A stretch of 64,000 nt of DNA from an uncultured Pelagibacteraceae bacterium (GTDB lineage Bacteria; Pseudomonadota; Alphaproteobacteria; Pelagibacterales; Pelagibacteraceae). The stretch is from positions 1 to 64,000 of the forward strand of contig CACJQI010000005.1 of the NCBI GenBank assembly GCA_902595535.1, given 5' to 3'. Of this stretch, positions 9,652-19,119 are shown in pieces; position 1 is the first letter of the stretch, and the number at the start of each line of letters is the position of its first letter. The notes under the pieces were generated by a model that ran no database searches, was not told where the DNA came from, and saw only the letters and a list, made by a program, of their open reading frames with translations. The position numbers and the translations under genes are program-made.

Positions 9652-10533
9652 ATGTTCAAAGGATCAAATGTTGCTTTAATTACTCCATTTAAAAATAATA
9701 GTCTTGATGAGGAAGCTTATATAAAATTAATCCATTTTCATATGGATAATGGAACTAGTGGATTGGTGCCTGCTGGAACAACTGGTGAGTCGCCAACATT
9801 AAGTCATGATGAACATCAAAGAATTATTGATTTATGTATCAAAGAAAGTAAAGGTAAAATTCCTGTAATAGCTGGAACAGGCTCTAATTCAACGGAAGAA
9901 GCAATTTCTCTTACTTCGCATGCTGAGAAAGCTGGTGCAGATGGAGCATTAATTGTAACACCTTATTATAATAAGCCAACTCAGGAGGGTTTATATCAAC
10001 ATTATAAAGCTATAAATGATAAATGTGGAATACCAATCATCATTTACAACATACCAAGTAGATCTGTTATTGATATGTCTGTCGATACAATGGCTAGACT
10101 TTTTGAATTAAAGAATATTGTTGGTGTAAAGGATGCAACTGGAAATTTAGATAGGGTTGATCAGCAATTATTAAAAATGGGAAAAGAGTTTATTCAGATG
10201 ACAGGAAATGATGAAAATGCTTTTGAGTTTAACAAACGAGGAGGAGTAGGTGCAATTAGTGTAACTGCAAATATAGCGCCAAAACTTTGTTCTGATTTTC
10301 AGAAATTTTCAGTTTCTAAAACTGAAAAAGATTTAATAGAAGCTAAAAAATTAGATGATATTTTACAGCCCGTTCATTACGCAATGTTTGTAGAGAGCAA
10401 TCCAAGTCCTATAAAATTTGCAGCTAAATTAATGAATTTATGTGACGATGAAGTTAGACTGCCACTGGTTAAAGTAACTGATAAAACTCAAAAAATTGTT
10501 AAAGAAACGTTGCAGTCTACAAAATTGATTTAA
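9652..10533 (+). CDS. dapA: 4-hydroxy-tetrahydrodipicolinate synthase
   Basis: First committed step of lysine/diaminopimelate synthesis, condensing pyruvate with aspartate semialdehyde; cytoplasmic tetramer. 293 residues, full length. Key residues are present: [10 protein letters not shown] (41-50), Tyr132 in IIYNIPSR, and Schiff-base Lys160 in GVKDATGN. Its stop overlaps the smpB start by one base. A short AT-rich region of 43 bases upstream, shared with slt, must carry the promoter; a TTATAA-like element lies just before the start. Confidence 0.97.
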   Translation: MFKGSNVALITPFKNNSLDEEAYIKLIHFHMDNGTSGLVPAGTTGESPTLSHDEHQRIIDLCIKESKGKIPVIAGTGSNSTEEAISLTSHAEKAGADGALIVTPYYNKPTQEGLYQHYKAINDKCGIPIIIYNIPSRSVIDMSVDTMARLFELKNIVGVKDATGNLDRVDQQLLKMGKEFIQMTGNDENAFEFNKRGGVGAISVTANIAPKLCSDFQKFSVSKTEKDLIEAKKLDDILQPVHYAMFVESNPSPIKFAAKLMNLCDDEVRLPLVKVTDKTQKIVKETLQSTKLI

Positions 10534-11003
10534 TGAACAAAAAGACCAACCCTGGTTTAAAAATAATCTGTTTAAATAGAAAAGCTAGTTTCAACTATTT
10601 TTTTGAAGATCTTTTAGAGGCAGGAATAGTTTTAAAAGGTTCGGAAATTAAGTCAATCAGAGACGGTAAAGTTAATATTGCAGAATCTTATGCTGTAGAA
10701 AAAAATGGAGAATTGATATTAATTAATGCTCATATAGCCCAATATAAACAGGCAAGTTATTCGAGTCATAATCCAACAGATGAGAGGAAACTTTTACTTA
10801 ATAAAAAAGAAATGAATAAATTGATTGGCAAAATGCAAAGAGATGGTTTTACGATAGTTCCAACAAAAATGTATTTTAAAAAAGGTAAAGCTAAAATTGA
10901 GTTAGCTGTTGCAAAAGGAAAAAAACAATTTGATAAAAGAGCAACAAAAAAAAATAGAGATTGGAACCGTGACAAAGCTAGATATATCAGGAAAACAAGT
11001 TAA
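10533..11003 (+). CDS. smpB: SsrA-binding protein SmpB
   Basis: Partner of tmRNA in rescue of stalled ribosomes, 156 residues, normal length. Conserved stretches are visible: [26 protein letters not shown] (about 24-49), [16 protein letters not shown], and the basic C-terminal tail [15 protein letters not shown]. The start overlaps the dapA stop (TAATG). The tmRNA gene itself is not in this window. Confidence 0.96.
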   Translation: MNKKTNPGLKIICLNRKASFNYFFEDLLEAGIVLKGSEIKSIRDGKVNIAESYAVEKNGELILINAHIAQYKQASYSSHNPTDERKLLLNKKEMNKLIGKMQRDGFTIVPTKMYFKKGKAKIELAVAKGKKQFDKRATKKNRDWNRDKARYIRKTS

Positions 11004-11481
11004 AATAACTTATTTAGGAATAGGCTCTAATCTAGGTAATAAAAGGAATAATATTGAAAAAGCTAAATCTCTTTTAATTGAAAACAATATAAATTTAATT
11101 TCAGTATCAAGTTATTATAATACTCCTTCATGGCCAAATCCAAAAAATCCTGAATTTTTAAACATAGTTGTTAAAGCTATGTGTGCACTTGAACCAGAAA
11201 TATTATTAGACCTATGTAAATCTATTGAGTCTAATTTGGGAAGAAAAAAAACTCCAAAAAATTCTCCACGTGAATGTGACATTGATATAATTGATTTTGA
11301 AGGCAAAATAAGAAGTAGTGGTTTAATCCTACCACATAAAATGATGCATCTAAGAAACTTTGTACTTATCCCATTATTTGAGATTGAAAAGAATTGGATT
11401 CATCCAATAACGAAGACTAACATCAAAAAATTGATTTTTTCCTTAACAAATAAAGACATTAGGTCTATTAAACAAATTTGA
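10969..11481 (+). CDS. folK: Dihydropterin pyrophosphokinase (HPPK)
   Basis: Transfers pyrophosphate from ATP to 6-hydroxymethyl-dihydropterin in folate synthesis. The family pattern is clear: [15 protein letters not shown] at the N-terminus, [17 protein letters not shown], and the metal-site region [10 protein letters not shown] place the start at GTG 10969 (170 residues), overlapping smpB by 35 bases. An in-frame ATG at 10909 would give a long Lys-rich extension inside smpB that the family lacks. The conserved core begins only 14 residues after the GTG. The exact start is uncertain. Confidence 0.85.
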   Translation: MTKLDISGKQVKITYLGIGSNLGNKRNNIEKAKSLLIENNINLISVSSYYNTPSWPNPKNPEFLNIVVKAMCALEPEILLDLCKSIESNLGRKKTPKNSPRECDIDIIDFEGKIRSSGLILPHKMMHLRNFVLIPLFEIEKNWIHPITKTNIKKLIFSLTNKDIRSIKQI

Positions 11482-11500
11482 ATTAATGCTATAATTAAAT

Positions 11501-13246
11501 ATGCTCAATTCAAATGAATTAATAAATAAAGTAAAAGGGTATAATAAATTTTTAAATCCTGAGAGACTAGATAAAGCTTATAATTTTGCAGTAAAAGCAC
11601 ATCAAAATCAAAAAAGAGCATCTGGTGATCCTTACTCAGTTCATCCAATTGAGGTCGCAAATATTCTTACAGATTTAAAATTAGATAGTGCAACTATCAC
11701 AACTGGGTTATTACATGACACTATAGAAGATACTTTTGCAACCTATGACACAATTAAAACTGAGTTTGGTGATGAAATTGCTGAATTAGTGGATGGAGTT
11801 ACGAAGATATCAGTATTTGAAAATACAGCTGGAGCTAACTCAAAAGTAGAAAATTTTAGAAAATTAATTTTAGCTACATCAAAAGATATAAGAGTTTTAT
11901 TAGTTAAAATTGCTGATCGACTTCACAATATGAGAACGATTAAAGCAATACCTAAAGAGGATAAAAGAAAAAGAATAGCACAAGAAACTATGGAAATTTA
12001 TGCTCCATTGGCTGATAGAATGGGAATGCACAGAATTCGAGATGAATTAGAAGATTTATCTTTTGAAATTTTAAATAACGATGCAAGAAAATTAATAAAA
12101 ATAAGACTTGATGAAATTAAATTAGATAAAAAAGATATTTTTGAAGAACTCTCATTTGAATTAAGTGAAATTTTAAATGACAATCATATCAATGCTGAAA
12201 TTTATGGAAGAGAGAAAACACCTTTTTCAATTTGGAGAAAAGTTCAAAAAAAAAGAGTATCTTTAGAACAAGTCACTGACATAATTGGTTTTCGTATAAT
12301 TTTACAGAATATAGATGATTGCTATAAGACATTAGGTATATTTCATAAAAGATGGAATTGTATACCTGGAAAATTTAAAGATTATATCTCATCACCAAAA
12401 ATAAATGGATATAAATCTATACATACAGCTGTAATAGGCTCAAATAAAAAACCCATTGAAATTCAAATAAGAACAAAGGAGATGCATGAATTTGCTGAAA
12501 GAGGTGTAGCATCTCATTGGCAATATAAATCATCTGAAAGATTTAATTCATTAAGCTGGAAAGAATATGATTGGTTAAAAGATTTAGTAGAAATTATTGA
12601 AAAAAATGAAAATCCTGAGCATTCATATGAATATACCAAACTTCAAATGTTTCAGGAAAATGTATTTTGTTTTACACCCAAAGGTTCTGTAATCAAGTTA
12701 CCAAAGGATGCAACACCGATAGACTTTGCATATGCAGTTCATACTAAAATTGGTAACACTGCAATTGGATGCGAAATAAATGGAAATAAATCTGAGTTGC
12801 AAGATATTTTGAGAAATGGTGATAGAGTTAATATACTTACCTCTAAAAATCAGTCGCCTTCATTACACTGGATACCTACAACAAAGACAGGTAAGGCTAG
12901 ATCAGCTATAAGAAGATACTGGCATGATAAAGGTGAGCAAAAAGAAGAAAGAACAAAAAAATACAATACAACACTCTGGATTTCATTACCTGATCAACCT
13001 GGTCAATTAGGTGATATTAGTTCACTTATAGGAAGTCATAAACTAAACATATCTAATGTTGAGATGGTAGGTAAAAATCCAAAATATATTAATTTTAAAT
13101 TTAAATTGATAATTACTAATCTTAAAAACTTTACTAATTTTATTGCAGAGCTTAAACAAAAGGGTATAAAATTTAAGATAATCAGACACGAAGATAAAAG
13201 AAATGCTTTCACTCAAAAAATCCTTAGATATTTTAAAAAAGACTAA
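11501..13246 (+). CDS. spoT: Bifunctional (p)ppGpp synthetase/hydrolase, short form
   Basis: Stringent-response enzyme. The HD hydrolase domain is intact (H48, H72-D73, E76-D77 in LLHDTIED). It is followed by the synthetase domain with GREKTPFSIWRKV, INGYKSIHTAV and ERGVASHWQYK, a TGS domain (VFCFTPKGSVIKLPKDATPIDFAYAVHT) and a C-terminal ACT domain (WISLPDQPGQLGDISS). At 581 residues it is clearly shorter than typical Rel/SpoT (about 700-750). The helical and zinc-finger (RIS) part between TGS and ACT looks missing. Both catalytic activities should be retained. Confidence 0.94.
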   Translation: MLNSNELINKVKGYNKFLNPERLDKAYNFAVKAHQNQKRASGDPYSVHPIEVANILTDLKLDSATITTGLLHDTIEDTFATYDTIKTEFGDEIAELVDGVTKISVFENTAGANSKVENFRKLILATSKDIRVLLVKIADRLHNMRTIKAIPKEDKRKRIAQETMEIYAPLADRMGMHRIRDELEDLSFEILNNDARKLIKIRLDEIKLDKKDIFEELSFELSEILNDNHINAEIYGREKTPFSIWRKVQKKRVSLEQVTDIIGFRIILQNIDDCYKTLGIFHKRWNCIPGKFKDYISSPKINGYKSIHTAVIGSNKKPIEIQIRTKEMHEFAERGVASHWQYKSSERFNSLSWKEYDWLKDLVEIIEKNENPEHSYEYTKLQMFQENVFCFTPKGSVIKLPKDATPIDFAYAVHTKIGNTAIGCEINGNKSELQDILRNGDRVNILTSKNQSPSLHWIPTTKTGKARSAIRRYWHDKGEQKEERTKKYNTTLWISLPDQPGQLGDISSLIGSHKLNISNVEMVGKNPKYINFKFKLIITNLKNFTNFIAELKQKGIKFKIIRHEDKRNAFTQKILRYFKKD

Positions 13247-13790
13247 TGCTTTATTAGAGGGCCATTTTGTATTATCTTCAGGTCTACATTCTTCGAAATA
13301 TATTCAATGTGCAAAACTTTTAAGTCATCCAAATTTAGCACAAAAAATATGTAAATCATTAGCTCACAAAATAAAAAAAAAATATAGAAAAATTGATCTA
13401 ATATTAGCTCCAGCTATGGGTGGAGTTATAATAGGTTATGAAATAGGAAAACTTTTAAAAAAAGAAACAATTTTTTGTGAAAGAGTAAATGGGAAGTTTA
13501 TTCTAAGAAGAGGTTTCAATATAAGAAAAGGTTCAAGAGTTTTAATTATTGAAGATGTAATTACTACAGGCAAGTCAAGTTTAGAATGTGTTAAATTAAT
13601 AAAAAAAGCAAATGCTAAACTTATTGGTTTTGCTTCTATAATTGATAGATCAACAAAAAAATCATTAAAAATAAAAACTGGAATTATATCTCATATGAAG
13701 ATTGATGTTCCAACTTTTAGCAAAAAACAATTACCAATTAAGCTTAAATCAATTCCTATTTCAACACCTGGGAGTAGATTTATTAAGTGA
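13203..13790 (+). CDS. pyrE: Orotate phosphoribosyltransferase
   Basis: Converts orotate and PRPP to OMP in pyrimidine synthesis. 195 residues; the PRPP-binding loop is at about 113-126 (VLIIEDVITTGKSS), with FVLSSGLHSSKYIQ near the N-terminus. The start overlaps the end of spoT by 44 bases in another frame. The next in-frame methionine would remove conserved N-terminal sequence, so this start is preferred. The spoT-pyrE-pdxJ-acpS order is a known alphaproteobacterial arrangement. Confidence 0.94.
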   Translation: MLSLKKSLDILKKTNALLEGHFVLSSGLHSSKYIQCAKLLSHPNLAQKICKSLAHKIKKKYRKIDLILAPAMGGVIIGYEIGKLLKKETIFCERVNGKFILRRGFNIRKGSRVLIIEDVITTGKSSLECVKLIKKANAKLIGFASIIDRSTKKSLKIKTGIISHMKIDVPTFSKKQLPIKLKSIPISTPGSRFIK

Positions 13791-14506
13791 AAAGATTAGG
13801 CGTAAATATAGACCATATAGCAACAGTAAGAAATGCGAGAGGTGAACATCATCCAGATCCATTTTTTGCAGCCTCTCAAGTTGTTAAAATGGGTGCTGAC
13901 TCAGTAACTATTCATTTACGAGAGGACAGAAGACATATTGATGATGCTGATGCAAAAAAAATTTGTAAATTAAAAAATATTTTCGTTAATCTTGAAATAT
14001 CAATGAATGATAAAATTGTTAAAAATGCCCTAAGAATTAAACCTAACTATATTTGTATTGTTCCCGAAAATAGAAAAGAAATAACTACTGAAGGTGGATT
14101 GAATCTAACTAAAAATAAAAAAAAATTAAAAAAGATAATTGAAAAATTTAAAAAAGTTAAAATTCGTACAAGTTTATTTATAAACCCAACAGTCAAAGAT
14201 ATAAAACTTTCAAAAGAATTGGATGTAGACTGCGTAGAGATACATACTGGAAGAATTTCAAACTTAGTTAAATTAAAAAAGAAATATAGTACTGAATTTA
14301 ATAGAATAAAAAAAAGCTCAATTTTAGCGAATAAACTAAATATCGAAGTTCATGCTGGTCATGGACTTGATTACAAAACGACGAAAATACTTAACAAGAT
14401 CAATGAAATTCAAGAATTTAATATTGGTCATTTCATTATTGGTGAATCTATTTTCTATGGGTTATCTAAAGTTATAAAAAAATTTAAAAAAATATTAAAA
14501 AATTAA
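13787..14506 (+). CDS. pdxJ: Pyridoxine 5'-phosphate synthase
   Basis: Closes the pyridoxine ring from 1-deoxyxylulose 5-phosphate and 3-amino-2-oxopropyl phosphate. 239 residues, full length. Signatures: LGVNIDHIATVRNARGEHHPDP at the N-terminus, TIHLREDRRHI, EVHAGHGLDY and FNIGHFIIGESIF. The GTG start overlaps the pyrE stop by four bases (GTGA), a typical coupling arrangement. Confidence 0.96.
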   Translation: MKRLGVNIDHIATVRNARGEHHPDPFFAASQVVKMGADSVTIHLREDRRHIDDADAKKICKLKNIFVNLEISMNDKIVKNALRIKPNYICIVPENRKEITTEGGLNLTKNKKKLKKIIEKFKKVKIRTSLFINPTVKDIKLSKELDVDCVEIHTGRISNLVKLKKKYSTEFNRIKKSSILANKLNIEVHAGHGLDYKTTKILNKINEIQEFNIGHFIIGESIFYGLSKVIKKFKKILKN

Positions 14507-14509
14507 TTT

Positions 14510-14896
14510 ATGAGAATTGTTGGAATTGGTGTTGATATTATTGAAAATAAAAGAATTAAAAATTCATTAAAAAATTTAAAGTTTAAAAAAAGAATTTATA
14601 GCACTAAAGAATTGGCTCAATCATCTCTGTCAAAAAATAAAGTTAGTTATTTTTCTAAAAGATTTGCTGCTAAAGAAGCCTTTGCTAAAGCTCTAGGCAC
14701 AGGTTTTAGAGACAATCTAAATTTTAAAGATATTGAAATTATTAATGATAAAATGGGAAAACCTTGTTATTTAAAATCTAAAAAAATTTCAAAGATTATT
14801 CACAAAAATTTTAATATTAAAGAATATAACTGTTTTCTATCAATTTCAGATGAAAAAGACTATTCAACTGCATTTACAATAATTCAATCAATATGA
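14510..14896 (+). CDS. acpS: Holo-[acyl-carrier-protein] synthase
   Basis: Attaches 4'-phosphopantetheine from CoA to acyl carrier protein. 128 residues. The metal and CoA site motifs are present: GIGVDIIENKRI (Asp9) and SKRFAAKEAFAKALGTG. Three bases after pdxJ and overlapping lepB by four bases. Confidence 0.95.
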   Translation: MRIVGIGVDIIENKRIKNSLKNLKFKKRIYSTKELAQSSLSKNKVSYFSKRFAAKEAFAKALGTGFRDNLNFKDIEIINDKMGKPCYLKSKKISKIIHKNFNIKEYNCFLSISDEKDYSTAFTIIQSI

Positions 14897-15630
14897 AATT
14901 AGATAAAAAATTTTTTTCAGAAAATATTAAAACTCTTTTTTATGCTTTAATAATAGCAGTTATAATTAGATCTTTGTTAGTTCAACCTTTCTATATTCCA
15001 TCATCTTCAATGGAACCAACATTACTTGTAGGGGATAGACTTTTTGTTACCAAATATTCGTATGGTTATAGCAAACATTCATTTCCATTTAGTCCACCAT
15101 TATTTAATAATAGAATAATCTTTAACTCACCTGAAAGAGGTGATGTAATTGTTTTTAAAACACCTGCCGATAATAGAACTGATTATATTAAAAGATTAAT
15201 TGGACTTCCTGGTGATAAAGTTCAATTTATAGATGCAAATTTATACCTTAATAATAGCGAAATTTTAAAATCAAAAATTTTAAATAAGACTAAAATTTAT
15301 TGTGGCAGTAGAACTATTGATGTTTATAAATTTGAGGAAAAATTGCCAAATAGTAAAAAATTTCACACAGTTTATTTAAAAGATTACTCTTATCAAAATT
15401 CAGATGTATTTACAGTGCCAAAAGACCATTATTTTTTTCTAGGTGACAATAGAGACTGTTCTAAAGATAGCAGATATTTAACAAGCGTTGGTTATGTTCA
15501 TAAAAATAATTTAGTCGGTAAGGCACAATTTATATTTTTTTCTTCCGATAAAAAAATTGGAAGCATGTTTGCATTTTGGAAATGGCATAAATCTATTAGA
15601 TTTAATAGAACTTTTAATAAGATAAATTAA
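14893..15630 (+). CDS. lepB: Signal peptidase I
   Basis: Membrane protease that removes signal peptides from exported proteins. 245 residues, with one N-terminal transmembrane segment (about 13-31). The catalytic Ser is in IPSSSMEPTL (Ser39) and the general-base Lys100 is in DYIKRLIGLPGDK. The C-terminal box FFLGDNRDCSKDSR is present. Overlaps acpS by four bases and abuts rnc by one. Confidence 0.95.
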   Translation: MKLDKKFFSENIKTLFYALIIAVIIRSLLVQPFYIPSSSMEPTLLVGDRLFVTKYSYGYSKHSFPFSPPLFNNRIIFNSPERGDVIVFKTPADNRTDYIKRLIGLPGDKVQFIDANLYLNNSEILKSKILNKTKIYCGSRTIDVYKFEEKLPNSKKFHTVYLKDYSYQNSDVFTVPKDHYFFLGDNRDCSKDSRYLTSVGYVHKNNLVGKAQFIFFSSDKKIGSMFAFWKWHKSIRFNRTFNKIN

Positions 15631-16292
15631 TGAAAAATAATTATCAAAGTTTAGAAAAAAAAATTAATATTAAGTTTAAAAATACAAATTTATTAATTCA
15701 ATCACTTACTCATAAAAGTTATAATTCGCTTAAAAATAATGAAAAAATTGAATTTTTAGGTGATCGTGTTCTTGGATTAATTATAGCTAAAAAACTTTTA
15801 GAAATTTATCCTGATGAAAAAGAAGGCATATTAGATAAAAAATTTGCCTCATTAGTAAATAAGAGAACTTGCTTAGAAATAGCTAAAAATATAAATTTGG
15901 AAAAATATATATTAACTTTTAATCCCAATAATAAAAAAATTAAAATTGAAGACAAAATTATTTCTGATTGTTGTGAGGCTTTAATTGGCGCATTATATCT
16001 TGATAAAGGTTTCAACATTACTGAAAAAATAATATTAAATTTATGGAAAAATCATATTAAAAAAAGTGTAGTAACTCAAATTGATGCTAAGACAAAATTA
16101 CAAGAATTAGCGCTAAAAAATTTTAAGAAACTTCCAATTTATAAATTAATTTCAAATACAGGTCCTCGTCATAAACCATTGTTTAAAGTTGGCGTCAAAC
16201 TTCCCAACACTAAATATTTTATTTCTCTTGGTAAATCAAAAAAAGACGCTGAACAAAATGCTGCAATTGAGTGTCTTAAAAGTATTAAGTGA
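15630..16292 (+). CDS. rnc: Ribonuclease III
   Basis: Double-stranded RNA endonuclease for rRNA and mRNA processing. 220 residues: RNase III domain with KIEFLGDRVLG (Glu41, Asp45) and DCCEALIGALYLD (Asp113, Glu116), then a double-stranded-RNA-binding domain from about residue 150 (DAKTKLQELALK ... GKSKKDAEQNAA). era, which often follows rnc in alphaproteobacteria, is not present; recO begins 7 bases later. Confidence 0.96.
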   Translation: MKNNYQSLEKKINIKFKNTNLLIQSLTHKSYNSLKNNEKIEFLGDRVLGLIIAKKLLEIYPDEKEGILDKKFASLVNKRTCLEIAKNINLEKYILTFNPNNKKIKIEDKIISDCCEALIGALYLDKGFNITEKIILNLWKNHIKKSVVTQIDAKTKLQELALKNFKKLPIYKLISNTGPRHKPLFKVGVKLPNTKYFISLGKSKKDAEQNAAIECLKSIK

Positions 16293-16299
16293 TTGAAAA

Positions 16300-16980
16300 A
16301 TGAATTGGATTGATGAAGGTTTTTTAATAAAAAAAAATAGATATAGTGAAAATTCTTTAATCGTTGAAATTTACACAAAAAAACACGGCAAAGTAGTAGG
16401 TATAATATTTGGCGGAACTTCTAAAAAGATTAAAAATTATCTTCAAATTGGCAATAAGTTACATGTAAATTATAACTCGAAAAATGAAAATAAGATTGGA
16501 TATTTCAAAGTTGAAATTTTACAAGCTTATAGTCCACTATACTTTGATTATAAACAAAAGCTTTCATGTATTACTTCTGCGGTAAATTTGATTACAATTT
16601 TGACAGCAGAGTTTCAAGCAAATTTAAAGATTTATAGAATAATTGAGAGTTTTTTTATGATTTTAAAAGACAATGACTGGCTTAAAAAATATGTATTTTG
16701 GGAGTTAGAATTATTTAAACTTTTAGGGTACGATCTTGAATTAGAAAACCTAGTAGAAAAAGATATAGTTAAAAATGAAACAGTATATTTTGCAAGCTCT
16801 TTAACTGAAAAAAAATATGTTCCAAATTTTTTAATTGAAAAAGATATTGAAGTTAATGATATTAAAATTTTATTAAGTGGCTTAAAATTAGTTGGAGATT
16901 ATCTTAATAAAACTATTTTAAAACCAAATAATTTAAATTATCCTAATAGCAGATTATTGTTTTTAAATTCTTTTAAATAA
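16300..16980 (+). CDS. recO: DNA repair protein RecO
   Basis: Recombination mediator that loads RecA with RecR. 226 residues. N-terminal OB-fold signature DEGFLIKKNRYSENSLIVEIYTK, followed by the helical C-terminal domain with the LFKLLGYDLELE pattern. The zinc cysteines of some RecO proteins are absent, which is common in the family. Last gene of the plus-strand run and convergent with hemB across 8 bases. Confidence 0.88.
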   Translation: MNWIDEGFLIKKNRYSENSLIVEIYTKKHGKVVGIIFGGTSKKIKNYLQIGNKLHVNYNSKNENKIGYFKVEILQAYSPLYFDYKQKLSCITSAVNLITILTAEFQANLKIYRIIESFFMILKDNDWLKKYVFWELELFKLLGYDLELENLVEKDIVKNETVYFASSLTEKKYVPNFLIEKDIEVNDIKILLSGLKLVGDYLNKTILKPNNLNYPNSRLLFLNSFK

Positions 16981-16988
16981 TTATTTTA

Positions 16989-17978
16989 TTATTTTATTAT
17001 TTTATCAATCCTATCTGCGTAATAACTAACAATAGCATTTGCCCCAGCTCTTTTAAATCCTACTAAACTTTCATATATAATATTTTCGTTGACTAATTTT
17101 TTCTTTATAGCATTGGCAATTAAACTATATTCTCCTGATACTTGATACGCAAAAACAGGCATTTTAAATTTTTCTTTTACTGATTTAATAATGTCTAAAT
17201 AAGGCATACCTGGTTTAACCATGACCATGTCAGCGCCTTCCTTAATATCAAGCGCTACTTCCCTTAAAGCTTCATTACTATTTTTAAAATCCATTTGATA
17301 AGTTTTTTTATCACCTTTTAACGATCCTTTAGAACCTACAGCATCTCTAAATGGTCCATAAAAACTTGAAGCATACTTAGCTGCATAAGACAAAATTTGA
17401 ACATCATGATAGTTTGATTTATCTAATGCTTTTCTAATTTTTCCAATTCTACCATCCATCATATCTGAAGGGGCCAATACATCACAACCCATCTCTGCTT
17501 GTAATAAAGATTGATTTACCAAAACTTCTATCGTTTCATCATTTATTATTTGATTTGATTTAATTAATCCATCATGACCATGTGATGTATATGGATCAAG
17601 AGCAACATCGCACATTATCCCTATTTGATTTTTATATTTTTTTTTAATTTCCAGGATAGCTTTGCAAACTAAATTATTTTCATTTAACGACTCTGATCCA
17701 ATTTCATTCTTTAAACTATTTTTAGTTTTTGGAAAAAGAGCAACCATTGGAATACCTATTTTTAATGCTTTATCAATGATTTGAGATAATCTATTGATTG
17801 TATATCTATATACACCAGGCATCGTAGCTATTGATTCTTTTTTATTAGATCCATCAATTAAAAATACAGGCAAAATAAAGTCATTTGCAGTAAGTGTATT
17901 TTCCTGAATTAGTCTTCTAGACCATGACTGTTTTCTAGTTCTTCTTAGTCTTAAGCTAGGATATTTTCCAGTAATCAT
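16989..17978 (-). CDS. hemB: Delta-aminolevulinic acid dehydratase, Mg-type
   Basis: Condenses two 5-aminolevulinate molecules to porphobilinogen in haem synthesis. 329 residues, full length. The metal-site segment reads CDVALDPYTSHGHDG, with aspartates where zinc enzymes carry the cysteine cluster. By family knowledge this points to a Mg/K-dependent rather than zinc enzyme. Active-site lysines are expected in YAAKYASSFYGPFRDA and MVKPGMPYLD. Divergent from the oxygenase-like gene across 73 bases. Confidence 0.96.
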   Translation of the reverse strand: MITGKYPSLRLRRTRKQSWSRRLIQENTLTANDFILPVFLIDGSNKKESIATMPGVYRYTINRLSQIIDKALKIGIPMVALFPKTKNSLKNEIGSESLNENNLVCKAILEIKKKYKNQIGIMCDVALDPYTSHGHDGLIKSNQIINDETIEVLVNQSLLQAEMGCDVLAPSDMMDGRIGKIRKALDKSNYHDVQILSYAAKYASSFYGPFRDAVGSKGSLKGDKKTYQMDFKNSNEALREVALDIKEGADMVMVKPGMPYLDIIKSVKEKFKMPVFAYQVSGEYSLIANAIKKKLVNENIIYESLVGFKRAGANAIVSYYADRIDKIIK

Positions 17979-18051
17979 GTTTTAATTTTCTTCCAAATTG
18001 CGACAAATGTAATATACACATATACAACAAAAAGGGTACAAAGCAATCACG

Positions 18052-18690
18052 ATGAATATAGAAAATACAAAAGTAATTAATCTAAGTCTTAAAAAAGATG
18101 AGAGGGTGTTGGACTTCAGTGACTTTCAAAAACAAGAAATAAAATTTGATATAGATAAACTACAAGAGGCTTATCATCAAATTGTCAAAATTAAAAAATT
18201 TGAGGATGCAGGTGTAACACATTTTGGAGCAATATCATTAACTCAGATTCCTGGAGATCCAGATTCTATAAAAGGCAATAAAGCTCGAGGAATATTTTGG
18301 ACCAAACCTGATAAATCTGGAAAAGAAGTTACTAGAGATGAAACAATTGATGAGTCAGCATATTCAGAGTTTGTAAAGGATTATGAAAACACTTATTTTA
18401 AACATGTGTTTGACGTTTTATCATCAAAATACAAATTAGGTAGAATGAGAATTTTGCTTAAGGAACCTAGATCAACATTAAGTTGGCATAGAGATCCTGA
18501 ACCAAGACTGCATATTCCTATAATTACAAATCCTGGATGTATAATGGTGATAGATAATGTTGCAACGCATATGCCAGCTGATGGATCAGTTTGGATAACT
18601 AATAATACTAAATATCATAATGCGTTTAATGGTGGTGAGGAAAATAGAATTCACTTAGTAGCTTGCGTATTAGACTATAATTTTAATTAA
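18052..18690 (+). CDS. Aspartyl/asparaginyl beta-hydroxylase-like 2OG-Fe(II) oxygenase
   Basis: 212-residue cytoplasmic protein with no signal peptide or membrane segment. The C-terminal half shows a 2-oxoglutarate/Fe(II) facial triad pattern: WHRDPEPRLHIPI with H146 and D148, distal H189 in NTKYHNAFNGG, and Arg199 in ENRIHLVAC for 2-oxoglutarate. This resembles aspartyl/asparaginyl beta-hydroxylase-type cupin folds. The first 90 residues match nothing I know. It stands ahead of rpiB-glyA by one base with its own 73-base upstream spacer. The substrate is unknown; a protein or amino acid hydroxylase is the family-based guess. Confidence 0.68.
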   Translation: MNIENTKVINLSLKKDERVLDFSDFQKQEIKFDIDKLQEAYHQIVKIKKFEDAGVTHFGAISLTQIPGDPDSIKGNKARGIFWTKPDKSGKEVTRDETIDESAYSEFVKDYENTYFKHVFDVLSSKYKLGRMRILLKEPRSTLSWHRDPEPRLHIPIITNPGCIMVIDNVATHMPADGSVWITNNTKYHNAFNGGEENRIHLVACVLDYNFN

Positions 18691-18691
18691 T

Positions 18692-19117
18692 TTGAGAAAA
18701 ATATTCATTGCATCTGATCACGCTGGATTTGATTTAAAAGAGATAATTAAAAAATATTTATCAAAAAAGAAATTAACTTATCAAGATTTAGGACCAGAGA
18801 ATGATAAAAGCGTAGATTATCCTATATATGCACATAATGTCGCAAAAAAGGTAAAAGTTAATAAAAACAATATTGGAATTTTGATTTGTGGGTCAGGAAC
18901 TGGCATGAACATTACTGCAAATAAACATAAAAATATACGCGCAGCTCAATGTTTTAATTTAAAATCAACTAAATTATCAAGATTGCATAATGATGCAAAC
19001 ATCATTACATTGGGTGCGAGATTAATATCAAAAAAAAATGCCTTGAATTTTGTTGGTATTTTTTTAAAAACTAAATTTGAAGGTGGTAGACACTCAAAAC
19101 GAATAAGGAAAATTTAA
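18692..19117 (+). CDS. rpiB: Ribose-5-phosphate isomerase B
   Basis: Interconverts ribose 5-phosphate and ribulose 5-phosphate. 141 residues, family length, starting at TTG 18692, one base after the preceding stop. Conserved segments: [24 protein letters not shown], the active-site loop [16 protein letters not shown] and [16 protein letters not shown]. No ATG gives a complete N-terminus, so the TTG start is well supported. Confidence 0.94.
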   Translation: MRKIFIASDHAGFDLKEIIKKYLSKKKLTYQDLGPENDKSVDYPIYAHNVAKKVKVNKNNIGILICGSGTGMNITANKHKNIRAAQCFNLKSTKLSRLHNDANIITLGARLISKKNALNFVGIFLKTKFEGGRHSKRIRKI

Positions 19118-19119
19118 AT

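Noticed and set aside
10909-10968. Upstream ATG start for folK
   Set aside because: It would add 20 Lys-rich residues inside smpB that the HPPK family lacks; GTG 10969 fits better.
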